Below, piece after piece: positions 19,534 through 28,166 of a stretch of 28,166 bases of DNA. The number at the start of each line of letters is the position of its first letter. Position 1 is the stretch's first letter. The position numbers and the translations under genes were made by a program. The stretch comes from Gnetum montanum. Taxonomy: Eukaryota; Streptophyta; Gnetopsida; Gnetales; Gnetaceae. Below the pieces are notes generated by a model that did no database searches, was not told the origin of the DNA, and was given only the letters and a program-made list of their open reading frames with translations. The stretch covers positions 1 through 28,166 of the forward strand of contig MNCI01007662.1 in NCBI GenBank assembly GCA_015680685.1, read 5' to 3'.

Positions 19534-19587
19534 TTGCTATGCTATGCTACGCTACGCTACACTACATAGCGTAGCATAGTGTAGCAA
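19534..19587. repeat. Long imperfect palindrome of CTACG words
   Basis: Arms TTGCTATGCTATGCTACGCT and the reverse-complement-like AGCGTAGCATAGTGTAGCAA flank a short ACGCTACACTAC middle. This is the counterpart of 3906-3927 but expanded. Confidence 0.75.
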
Positions 19588-20083
19588 CTGGGCTTAGTCG
19601 CAAAAACGTTGCCCATCTGCAAACTTTGTCTTTTGCACTGTGAAACTTGCAAACTTGCTGATCCCACCCTTTGAGTCGGCTTCTATCACTTTCACAGAAT
19701 TGCTATGCCTCACTGCACCATCTAGCTTAGCATAGCGTAGCAGAAAATATGACTTGATTTTGCTAAGTTTGCCGCTTTCTGACGGAAGTAGACATTGCCA
19801 AAGGACTTGAAGTCAGGCGAGGGGACTGGCCATCCAGCTTTTGCTACATTGTGCTATGTTACATGGCATAGCGTAGCGTAGCATTGTGCTTCTGCAAAAA
19901 TCTTCTGAAGTTTGTTAGGCTACATGGCGTAGCATAGCATAGCAAGACCCCTTGTCTTAGAAAACTTGCTGAAGTGGATAGTTTGAAAATCAGAGCATCC
20001 ATCTCCTGAAGAATTGCCATAACACTGTACGAATTGCAAAGGCTTGGTGAAGCAAGAATGTCTTCAAATTTTGGGGTGTTTCA

Positions 20084-20088
20084 CAACA
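20084..20088. repeat. Gypsy target-site duplication, right copy
   Basis: CAACA follows the outer LTR end (GTGTTTCA) and matches 2807-2811. Confidence 0.85.
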
Positions 20089-20600
20089 TATTCAGCTTCA
20101 GTGGTAGACTGAGAAACACAAGATTGTTTCTGACTTTTCCAAGATACAACACCACCAAAAAGATTAAACACATATCCACTGGTAGATTTCCTACTATCAA
20201 TATCACTACCCCAATCTACATCAACAAATCCATGAAGTCCATTGAAATCATTTTTATAAAAGATCCCATAATTTGAAGTACCACGAAGATATCGGAAGAC
20301 TCGCTTCACTGCAATCCAGTGTTGTTTCGTTGGATTAGACATATACATGCTAAGTTTTCCAACAATGTAAGCAATATCAGGTCTAGTTAAGACCATTGCA
20401 TATATTAAACTATCGATAGCACTAGCATATGGAATTTTAACCATGAACTCTTTTTCTTTGCTTGTCTTTGGGCATTGTTTAATTGAAAATTTAATACTAG
20501 TTTCACAAGGTATAGTCACAGGCTTGCAATCATGCATATTAAATCATTTAAAAATATTTTCAACATATTCAGATTGTCCAAGCCAATTACCTTTTCTGAA
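20089..20600 (-). pseudogene. Copia RT end and RNase H start
   Basis: The minus-strand frame begins near 20600 with RKGNWLGQSEYVENIF, a TGA, then FNMHDCKPVT, the typical end of copia RT. RNase H follows: VKIPYASAIDSLIYAMVLTR, PDIAYIVGKLSMYMSNPTKQ, HWIAVKRVFRYLRGTSNYGI and DWGSDIDSRKSTSGYVF, ending QSTTEAEY where the gypsy LTR starts. The remaining RNase H lies at 2806-2529. The RT part picks up where the plus-strand RT at 24070-24160 stops. Confidence 0.85.
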
Positions 20601-20840
20601 GTCTGAAGAGGAGAACTCAATTTCATCAACGAAGAAGCAAAATTACCATAGAAAATTCCTTGGTGTAGTAGCGACCAGCAAGTAGCTATCCCATAGTCCC
20701 ATTATTCTTGAAGTCTGGGCAAGCCACAAAACCACAATTCTCAATGTGGATTGTGGAGGGAAGATGAAAGAGTAGTATAGGCAATAATACCAAAAGTTTA
20801 AATTGCTTCTAAGTTTGTAAATGTGAACGGCCCCACGGTT
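20601..20840 (-). other. Displaced host fragment next to the copia 5' LTR
   Basis: About 240 bp that would originally have lain to the right of the empty insertion site. Read on the minus strand it starts with ten codons in phase with the frame at 1669-2059, a TAG (20809-20811), then about 200 bases of AT-rich sequence that could be a 3' UTR. Another minus frame in it (HIENCGFVACPDFKNNGTMG) is open but unrecognised. Confidence 0.45.
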
Positions 20841-20845
20841 GGATC
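20841..20845. repeat. Target-site duplication of the copia element (5' side)
   Basis: GGATC immediately before the 5' LTR start TGTGAGG; the reverse complement equals 2055-2059. Confidence 0.7.
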
Positions 20846-21254
20846 TGTGAGGTGGATGAAGGAAAATCTGCCTTGATTTTCTCTGAATATTTTTTCCATA
20901 CCTTATTATATTTTTATTTGTGTCTATGTTATAATTGGTCCCGTACTTATCCCCACCAAAATAAACTACATTATCTTTTTAATTTTAGGTTTTGTGACAA
21001 TATATAAAGAGGTTAAAGGGAGCATCCAAAGCACCATATTTTTTCAAAGCATAAGCTTGAGAATTATCTCCCTTCCTCTGTAAATTCTACTTGAGCTTCA
21101 ATTTTCTGAAGCTATGGTGCTAATGGTCCAAGAGTTGACTTTGTTTTGGGTTTTTCACCTTGAAGGTTTCCCCTATAGCAACTCTATGTCTTTTTTATTT
21201 TCTAAAATCTTCTTAAAATTAATATAATATTGGTGCAAGCAATTGGAAATAACA
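20846..21254 (+). mobile_element. Ty1/copia 5' LTR
   Basis: 409 bp from TGTGAGGTGGATG to AAATAACA. It aligns with the reverse complement of 2060-2444 and has CAATATATAAAG as likely TATA box. It is followed by a primer site and gag. Confidence 0.85.
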
Positions 21255-21256
21255 AT

Positions 21257-21275
21257 AAGTGTCAAAGCCAGGTTC
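21257..21275 (+). other. Copia primer-binding site
   Basis: AGTGTCAAAGCCAGGTTCC resembles the complement of the initiator Met-tRNA 3' end (TGGTATCAGAGCCAGG) with changes in the first bases. Confidence 0.55.
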
Positions 21276-21318
21276 CACGCACAACTATTATTTTGTCAAG
21301 TAATTGCAAGGAAAAATC

Positions 21319-22080
21319 ATGACCAACTCTTTGTCCAAAATTGAAATTGAAAAGTTTAACATGTCCAACTATGAATTATGGAAGATTAAGATGGAGGCTC
21401 TCCTCATTGAAAAGGATTAGCACTATGCAATTTCGAAAGTAAAGCCAAATAAGATGTTCAATGAAGAGTGGGAAAAGTTGAATTTGAAGGTGATACGTAC
21501 AATTCATTTATGTCTTTCAAATTCAGTATTGCTTAATGTTTCCAATGTTTTTTCTACTAAAGAGTTATGGGATAAATTGCAAAATTTGTATTAAACAAAG
21601 TTCCTAACCAATAAATTGTTGAAGAGACAAATGATTGTAAAATTATTCAAGGTATTACCATTACAAAACACTTGAATGTATTTAACACATTGATTCATTA
21701 GTTGCAATCTATGGGGGTGAAAATGGATGAGGAAGATCAATGCATCACACTTCCAAATTCATGGGAGACATTTGTGATGACTGTAAGTAATACATCTACT
21801 AGCTTTATTTTTGATAATATTATTTGTTAGTTGTTATTTGAGGAAACATGTAGGAAAACTTCTACTCCTCAAAATGATGTATTATTTATGAAAAATGATG
21901 TAAAGCCAAAATTTGTTAAGAGGCCTCAATTTAAGAATAAGCCTCAAAAATTTGTAAAGCCACCTAAATCTTGGAATGATGGTAAAGTTGGTCATATAAA
22001 GAAAGGTTGTAAAGCCCCTCTATAAAAGGGCAAAGAGAGTAATGTACCAAAAAGTGATCAAGCCCCTCCTGTTTGATAGG
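21319..22080 (+). pseudogene. Copia gag
   Basis: It starts at an ATG at 21319: MTNSLSKIEIEKFNMSNYEL, WKIKMEALLIEKD then TAG. This is the usual N-terminal domain of plant copia gag (F.G.NY..W). Later phases show ELWDKLQNLY and, near 21930-22020, FKNKPQKFVKPPKSWNDGKV and GHIKKGC. That is the zinc knuckle CX2CX4HX4C with the first two Cys lost. Several stops and shifts break it. Confidence 0.75.
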
Positions 22081-22365
22081 GAGATTTGTATGTTGTCTCA
22101 TCTTTTGATAATGTTGACACGTATTCTTGTTATGTGGACTTAAGTGCATCTCATCACTACACTCCACATGTTGATCAGTTCAGTGAGTATACATCATCTG
22201 ATCTCGGAATGGTAAGATTGGGTAATGATGGTTTATGCAAAGTTATAGGTTATGGAAAGGTAAAGATTCAATTTAAAAATGGACTAGTTAAATTGATTTC
22301 CAATGTACGTCATGTTCGAACACTTACTAAAAATATTTTTATCTGTAAGTGAACTAGATGATGCA
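22081..22365 (+). pseudogene. Copia protease
   Basis: The frame has SCYVDLSASHHYTPHVDQFS, where copia proteases have a D-S-G-A-[ST]-H-H/HM loop; here Gly is Ser and the catalytic triad is VDLSA, so the site is damaged. RLGNDGLCKVIGYGKVKIQF and LISNVRHVRTLTKNIF follow, as normal in the second half of the domain. Confidence 0.7.
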
Positions 22366-22499
22366 AGACTAATTATTAACTTTGGAGATGGAAAATTTTT
22401 AACACTACATGGTTAATCTCTTTTGGCTTCTGGAATTAAAATAGGCAAGTTGTATAAATTATAAGCTAAAACATTAAAATAGAAATTAAGTGCAATTGC

Positions 22500-23150
22500 A
22501 TATTGATTTATGACATAAAAGAATGGGACATCTTGGTGAAAAAGGACTTAAGGAACTTTACAAGCAAGGTAAATTTAAGCTTTCAAAAGAATCTTTAGAT
22601 TTTTTTCATCATTGTCTACATGATATATAGAGGTGTCACAGTTTTCAACAAAGTAATGCTAAATCTCTTTAGATATTAGAACTAATACATAGTGATGTAT
22701 GTGAACTAGTTAAAGATATTAAAACAGGTTCTCTTGGAGGTGCTATGTGTTATATTTCTTTTATTGATGAATATCCTAGAAAGAGTTGGATCTATTTATT
22801 AAAGAGTTGAGAATTATTCAAGAAAGAAGATCAAAATTCTAAGAACTAACAATGGTGGCGAGTTTTGCTTAAATGAATTTAATGTTTTTTATAAAGAACA
22901 TGGCATTTGAAGGCAAAAGACTATTCCAGGGACTTTTGAGCAAAATGGAGTAGCAAAGCGCTTCAATCGAACATTGATGGAACATGTCAAATGTGTGCTT
23001 AGTGAATCTAATCTTAACAAGCATATTTGGGATGAAGTAGTAATGACTGCATATTATCTTATTAATAGATCTCCTTCATCGGCACTTGGCAAAAAAATTT
23101 GAAAAGAACTTTGGAGTGGTAGATCTATTAATTTAAATTATTTGAAGATT
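22500..23150 (+). pseudogene. Copia integrase
   Basis: Starting at GHLGEKGLKELYKQGKFKLS (pre-integrase zinc region), then IHSDVCELVKDIKTGSLGGA (first Asp), CYISFIDEYPRKSWIYLL (second Asp), a decayed middle, and PGTFEQNGVAKRFNRTLMEH, where NGVAER has become NGVAKR, so the third catalytic Glu is Lys. VKCVLSESNLNKHIWDEVVM and AYYLINRSPSSALGKK complete the domain. Many stops and a deletion around 22800 are present. Confidence 0.75.
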
Positions 23151-24160
23151 TTTGGTTGTGAAGTCTGTCAAATGTATCTTCCTTAACTATGGACATGGTG
23201 TCAAAGCTTATGAGTTTTATAACCCAAAAACTAATAAGGTTATTTATAGTCGAGATGTTATCTTTAGAGAAAAATGTGGATCTATGAAGAAGGAATCTTC
23301 TAATAATGAAACTCTTTCAAATGATGTAACTCCTATGTATGTGCCTATTAAAATTAATAATGAAATTTCTAATGGTCATTCTCCCTTGATTGGGGATGTT
23401 GCCCCTAGTGAACAAGATGGTGCTTACATGGTGAATGAGGAGGAACAACATGAAGAGGGACAAAATATTTTTAGTGAATATGAACTATTAAGATGTTCAA
23501 TGCGTATAAGAAAATTACCCTCACATCTAGAAGAATATGTCCTATTCACTAAAAATAATGAGCCATCAACATATGATGAGGCATGTTCGTCTATGCAAAA
23601 TGCAAAGTGGAAACAGGCAATGGATGTTGAAATATAATCAATTCACAAAAGTAAAACTTGAAAATTAACTAAGATTATGATGAAATATTCTCTCCAGTAG
23701 TAAAATTAAATCTATAAAATCATTATTGGCTATCATAGCTATGTATGATCTTAAACTTGAACAAATAAATGTAAAAACAACATTCCTCAACGATGATCTT
23801 GAGGAAAAAATAGATATGCTTCAACTTGAAGGATACGAAATTAAAGGAAAGGAGCATATGGTGTGTCAATTATTAAAATCACTATATGTGCTCAAACAAG
23901 CACCAAGGATGTGGAATAAAAAATTTAATGACCACATAATAAATCTTGGCTTTGTTAGAAGTGTCAAAGACTCCTATATGTATGTTAAAAAAAGAAGTGA
24001 CAAATATGTTATCTTGTTGCTATATGTGAATGACATGTTAATAGTAAGTAATTACATACATAATATTTAGGACTTAAAACTTCATTTGTCTTCTCAATTT
24101 GAGATGAAGGATATTGGTGCTACACAAAAACTTTTGGACATAGAAATTAAAAGGGATAGG
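23151..24160 (+). pseudogene. Copia integrase tail and reverse transcriptase
   Basis: 23152-23637 encodes CIFLNYGHGVKAYEFYNPKT then VIYSRDVIFREKC and an acidic linker, the C-terminal end of copia integrase. RT starts near 23650 (DYDEIFSPVVKLKS after a shift), then EQINVKTTFLNDDLEEKIDM (usual DVKTAFLNG), GKEHMVCQLLKSLYVLKQAP and KYVILLLYVNDMLIVSN. The catalytic YVDD is YVND. After a TAG at 24069 it continues LSSQFEMKDIGATQKLLDIE, IKRDR and stops matching at about 24160. Confidence 0.82.
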
Positions 24161-24709
24161 GCTATTTAAGGAAATAAAAATTCAACATATTTGAATAACT
24201 AACTATTGATGCATAAATTTTGGATGCACCAACACCTAGGGGAAAACTTGTTTAAGGAGGCTACTACCTAGGGTGCCTCCCATATGGGTACTAAAACCTA
24301 GGAATAATCATAGCTGGAGAGGGCTACGTGGCCTTTTGAAAATAATAAAAAAATGAAAATTTTAATTGAAATGAGTGTGTTAAATTTAAGAATACAAAAG
24401 GTAACCAAAATAAATTTTCCCTGCTTCCTAATTGCTGTCACCATTCGTTGCTAGTTTGTTACAGACATTGCCATAGCCAACACTATTTGTAGCCTCCAAA
24501 GGAGGGAGAGAGAGAGAGAAGAGGCTAGTTAAAGGGGCCCACTGACATGTCTTTGATGCATAGATAGAATGTGCCCTATCACCAACACGAGAGAGGGAAA
24601 TTTATCCCTATTTGAAGAACCTTGTCGTGGATGCACCACTCACCAAAAATAGAATGGAATTGTAGAACCTGCACCTGCAATTGTTCCTATCAATTTCTAT
24701 AACACCACA

Positions 24710-24724
24710 ATATATATATATATA
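24710..24724. repeat. (TA)n microsatellite
   Basis: An uninterrupted run of alternating A and T of about 15 bases. Confidence 0.8.
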
Positions 24725-25197
24725 GAATAAGCTACTAGATATTGCTGTCATGTACCGGTAGATGTGTTTCTATCTCCAGTCCTACATTTGTCGCTATCAT
24801 GGATCTGCTGTGAAAAGGGAAAAGAAAATTTCCACCTCTTGGTTTCTTGCTGAGATTGTTAACCATTGTCCACGTAGCTCTACCACTGCTAACTATCATT
24901 GGTCCGTTGCCAAGAATAAAAAAATAGGACTACAAAAACTGCCTGTTGCACCCATTGTCCAGTGCACGTCAATTGCATTGTTGTTGCTTCAAGAAAATAG
25001 GAGAAGAGAGAGAAAAAAACCAGTGTTCACTGGTTTCTCAGCCCTTGGAGACCCCCCTGCCCATCTGTGTGTGCCTCAATGGAGAGAGATGTAGTTGTTT
25101 GGGAAGAGAGGCTGATTTGATAAGAAGGTCCTCACTACCTCCACCTCCTGATGTCATCTTCGTTCTCTGCTTTATAGCCACCTGCTAGTAACGTTTC

Positions 25198-25289
25198 ACC
25201 TCTCTACACATCAATCCACCTTCCTACACTTTAGTCCACCTCCTCACACATCAATTCACCTTCTTGCACGTTGGTCCACCTTCCACATG
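25198..25289. repeat. 40-bp tandem repeat, about 2.3 copies
   Basis: Copies start at 25198, 25238 and 25278 with ACCT..., CACATCAAT, CACCTTC and GTCC in register; the third is partial. Confidence 0.7.
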
Positions 25290-25879
25290 TTAACATTGCT
25301 TGGTGAAATGATATATGATTTTACAGAATAATTTTGTTGATCATGGCCTCATGTGATAGCATGGGCGAGATTGGCCACAACACTTAATCCCCTGAATAAA
25401 AAATTGCATGCAAGTATAAGGAGCAAAAAAAACCACAAAATCTTAAAAGAAAAATAATAAAATAAGAAATTTTTTTTAAAAAATAAATTTAAAATTGAAT
25501 AATAAAACCACTTGACCCAAGTTAGGACTTAGGTAAGGACTACCAAAATTAGAAATTTGAAAATGGGTAATGAGTGGCAAGGTATCCCTATGTCCAACCA
25601 TATGAATCACTAAGGTGTTACACATGATTTGGTCAAATTTCATGGACCTATAGTATCTAATGCACTAGCTCTTCTAGGAAGCGAAATGAGTGTTGAGAAT
25701 GTTCATTGTCTTCCTAACTATACTTGTGAGGTTCAAGGGTATGGTTTAAGTGTAATTGAGGTATATGATTTTTATCATTTTATGTTTTATAGATATAATC
25801 ACCTACAACAAGAATGAAGAGTAGAGTAACTTAAAATCTAACTTGTTTACTACCTATCTAGCCTAACACATGTAATTGC

Positions 25880-26566
25880 CCCACCTTCCTGAACACATAT
25901 AGTAATGTTAGGCTACCAAACATTAAGCGTTGCTAGATTACCAAGTACTATATGAATGCTCAAAGTGGTCATGTTCATGTTCATTAACAACTGGAAATAA
26001 ATTACTTAATTCAAATGCATGAAAGTAAAGATCATGAAAGTAAAATGCAATAAGAAAACATTAAGCTATTCTATGTGCTGCTTCGTCACACCGTTGCACT
26101 CAAGTACATCAGTGCTTGAATAAAGAACTGTACACACTTAGTTTCCTTCTATGGGTACTTAGAAAATATTCTAACTATAGGAAGAAGAAATAGCAAAAGC
26201 TTTGCTACCCTAACTAAGAATGACCAAAAACTGACTATGAAAACTAGAGCCTAGGCATGGTATTTATAGCCTTGGGATATACACACCAATGTTGCGTACC
26301 TGATGTCAGAGCCAAAAATAAATGTGTTTCATCATACCCCCATGACTGAATGAAAACTTATCTTTGAGTGAAGAAGAGGAGGAACAAGTTCTTTACAACA
26401 TAACATATTGGGTAGGTATGGGATTATTGACTCTCATACAAACTGACTTAGATGAAACAAACATACAAACTTTGAGTACCCAAGTATACAGAATTACAAT
26501 ATTTTTACAACATTGAGTGTTCATGATAAGAGAGGTGAATACCCTGAATAACACTGACATCCAACA
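25880..26566 (-). mobile_element. Possible solo or partial LTR
   Basis: On the minus strand the block begins TGTTGGATGTCAGTG at 26566, a common copia-type LTR start, directly after AAAGAGG, a possible polypurine tract. A TATAAATA box lies at 26261-26268, about 300 bp in. No pol sequence follows and the far end cannot be set, so this is tentative. Confidence 0.3.
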
Positions 26567-26587
26567 CCTCTTTAGTAGTAGAAAAAT

Positions 26588-26613
26588 GAGAGAGAGAGAG
26601 AGAGAGAGAGGAG
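26588..26613. repeat. (GA)n microsatellite
   Basis: About 13 GA units after AAAAAT. Confidence 0.9.
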
Positions 26614-27500
26614 ATCCAAAAATTACAAACGGTCCTCATTGTGTGGTTTGACTACATCATCCGTGGTGAAGATAGTCCTGCTTCTAGTCCATGCCTCATT
26701 ACAATCACAACAAAATCATGAATTAGTATGTAAAGTGTAACACATAGTGGTTAAATGCCCTGTCTCGTCGGTGGTTACACTTGGCTAAGTTGTGATTGTG
26801 GTAGATTAGTTTCTTCAGTAATCTTAGTAGGAAGGTTGACAAATAGGGTAAAATAGATAAGTGGTCCATTAAATCAAAAAGCATTTAACATAAGGAAATA
26901 TTTGAAGAGGGTATAAGAATTCACAATAAGAAAAAGTAAAGTTCACTAAAAACAATTATGAAGATGTGTACAATTGGATGTCATTGATGGGGTAAATAAA
27001 AAGAATTTGATTGTAAGAGTGTCTAAGGGTAAAGAACTTAACTAACCCAACCAAAAGCTATGCAAGTGGGTCCTCCCCAAAGTAGGCATAAGCCTCTTAT
27101 GACCTTGCATAGCTTTAAACCAAAGAGTTTGTGGGCTTCGTGGATGATTAATGGTTACACATCAAACTAGGACATTGAACCAAAACATGAAACCAGTAGT
27201 GAGGTGAGACATGGAATGCATAGATGGATGAGAGAAAGAGTGAAATGAAGTTCCTAATTATGGTCACATAAAGTCCCTTGTGGATTTTGTGGTTAAATGA
27301 CTTGATAGGATCCATCCTTAGTCTAGACCAAAACCAACCATGTTTAGTGACTTCACATCAACATTCTAAGACCAATCCATCTAGAGACACAAGAGTGCTC
27401 CCACAGAACAACCACCATTCCAAATTAGAGAAGAAATAGGAAGTGCAGAAGGGCCTTTATTAGAGGAGACTAGTTCCATAACTAGTGCCTATAGCCCATT

Positions 27501-27757
27501 CATTTAGTCTAAAGGGTGTGCTTTGAATTTCCATTATTGTTTTTTCTCTTTTATTTATTTCTTTTAAAATGGGAACCACACCATGCAAAGACACATGCAT
27601 TTATTTTGTCCAAAGGATGTGCTTTGAATTCTCATCTTCTTCTTTTTTCCTTCTTGATGAGAATCACACCATGCAAGGACATATGCATTTATTTTTTCCA
27701 AGGGATGTGCTTTGAATTTTCATCATTTTTTTATGAGAACCACACCAGGCAAGGACT
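27501..27757. repeat. Three-copy tandem repeat of about 90 bp
   Basis: Copies start near 27501, 27598 and 27686. Each contains CATTTA, GATGTGCTTTGAATT (GGTGTGC in the first), a T-rich stretch of variable length, then AACCACACCATGCAA. The open frame over it is a by-product of the repeat. Confidence 0.85.
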
Positions 27758-28166
27758 TATTCAACTTCCTTTTATTGGATGATATTGAACAATAAGAGAT
27801 TCATGAAAACACACATGCACCCAATCAAACAGAAAAGCACAAAGAATACTAGATCCCCTTGAAGCCACACCTTGTTCAAACCTTTGAATCCTTCCTAATT
27901 TCAAAAACTACCAAAGTCACAAATTTATTAGAGTTTTATTAATGAAAAAGGAACTACACATTTCCAAAACAAGGAAAATCATAGAGTTTGTGGATGGGTG
28001 GATGCTGTGGACTCACTACCTATTACATGAAAAGAAACCATGTCCTAATTATCCATAACAACATTCAAAGCTAGAATGTAAACACCAATAATCAAATGAC
28101 AAAAAATAGTACATACCACCATCAACATTAACAAAAAGTTAGAAAATCACACCAAATAAAATAAAA

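Larger units (their letters stand above)
2812..20083 (-). mobile_element. 17.3-kb Ty3/gypsy element, Tat/Ogre type, with antisense gene
   Basis: A complete but dead LTR retrotransposon on the minus strand: 5' LTR (18458-20083), primer site, leader, gag, protease, a 5.5-kb block with an antisense split gene, RT, two RNase H domains, partial integrase, 3' untranslated region, polypurine tract and 3' LTR (2812-4422), bounded by CAACA. Assignment to Tat/Ogre rests on the RT entry DMPGLDP, the RT block MPFGLKN...TYQRAMTYIF, the second archaeal-type RNase H (known from the Tat clade), and a large size with extra open frames. The internal region is about 14.0 kb. The two LTRs differ at roughly one site in eight to ten by eye, mostly transitions, so the insertion is old. 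It went into an existing copia element. Confidence 0.9.
18458..20083 (-). mobile_element. Gypsy 5' LTR
   Basis: 1,626 bp, from TGAAACACCCC (20083) to GGTTGATACA (18458) on the minus strand. It matches the 3' LTR throughout, mostly differing by C/T and A/G. The element's promoter is here (TATAAATA, 19163-19170), directing minus-strand transcription into the leader and gag. The CTACG palindrome is longer than in the 3' LTR. Confidence 0.9.
20600..24160. other. Inverted segment: 5' half of the copia element plus host DNA
   Basis: If this segment is turned round, it gives one continuous minus-strand copia element: RT motif IKRDR (ending near 24160) would adjoin RKGNW (20597), the 5' LTR would be the outer end, and the GGATC duplication would face GATCC at 2055. 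The host open frame then continues in phase across the empty site. The breakpoints are estimates to within about 20 bases. An 11-nt word TTCAACATATT occurs near both (20559 and 24181) in the same orientation. Confidence 0.7.
24161..28166. other. Right host flank
   Basis: About 4 kb, AT-rich, without a recognisable gene. Open frames at 24762-25094, 25629-25817 and 27516-27782 have no ATG or consist of repeats. It contains simple repeats, two small tandem arrays and an LTR-like block (listed separately). If the inversion is correct, 24161 onwards originally followed the displaced host fragment. Confidence 0.5.

Noticed and set aside
20846-24160. A second, independent copia insertion
   Set aside because: It has no 3' LTR or RNase H of its own, its RT ends where the other piece begins, and the outer target duplications match each other. 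One inverted element explains all three.

Overview
The window is a repeat-filled stretch of plant nuclear DNA, most likely from a seed plant with a large genome. Evidence for this is two nested LTR retrotransposons of plant lineages, GT-AG introns, microsatellites and no bacterial-type genes. No rRNA, tRNA or CRISPR array was seen. The species cannot be named from the sequence.

Layout. (1) 1-2059 is host flank, ending in a host-type open frame (1669-2059) cut by a Ty1/copia insertion. (2) The copia element lies in three pieces: 3' LTR plus the RNase H end at 2060-2806 (minus strand), the RT end plus the RNase H start at 20089-20600 (minus), and 5' LTR, gag, protease, integrase and most of RT at 20846-24160 (plus). 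The outer LTR ends carry the same 5-bp target duplication (GGATC/GATCC), and RT is split at matching codons. I read this as one element whose 5' half, with a bit of flanking host DNA, has been inverted (about 20600-24160). (3) A 17.3-kb Ty3/gypsy element of the Tat/Ogre type (2812-20083, minus strand) sits inside the copia RNase H gene with a CAACA target duplication. On the minus strand it reads 5' LTR (18458-20083), leader with a 168-bp tandem duplication, gag, protease, a 5.5-kb insert, RT, RNase H, a second RNase H, a deleted integrase, a 1.4-kb 3' region and the 3' LTR (2812-4422). (4) 24161-28166 is host flank with simple and tandem repeats and a possible solo LTR.

The most unusual content is the insert between protease and RT. 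On the strand opposite to the retrotransposon it carries what looks like a complete split gene: TATA-like box near 9388, seven exons, six GT-AG introns whose junctions all keep frame, and AATAAA at 13819. It encodes a decayed protein of about 1,100 residues with an acidic stretch and a probable coiled coil. It is flanked by two arrays of a short hairpin-forming motif (CTAGTTT followed by a stem whose two arms change together); a third array lies directly after the integrase stop. A second word, GCTACGCTA, builds palindromes in the LTRs and recurs in the introns and spacers of the antisense gene, but I did not see it in exons or pol.

All coding regions are broken by stops, changed catalytic residues or deletions. 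Paired LTRs differ by roughly one base in eight by eye, mostly transitions, so both insertions are old.
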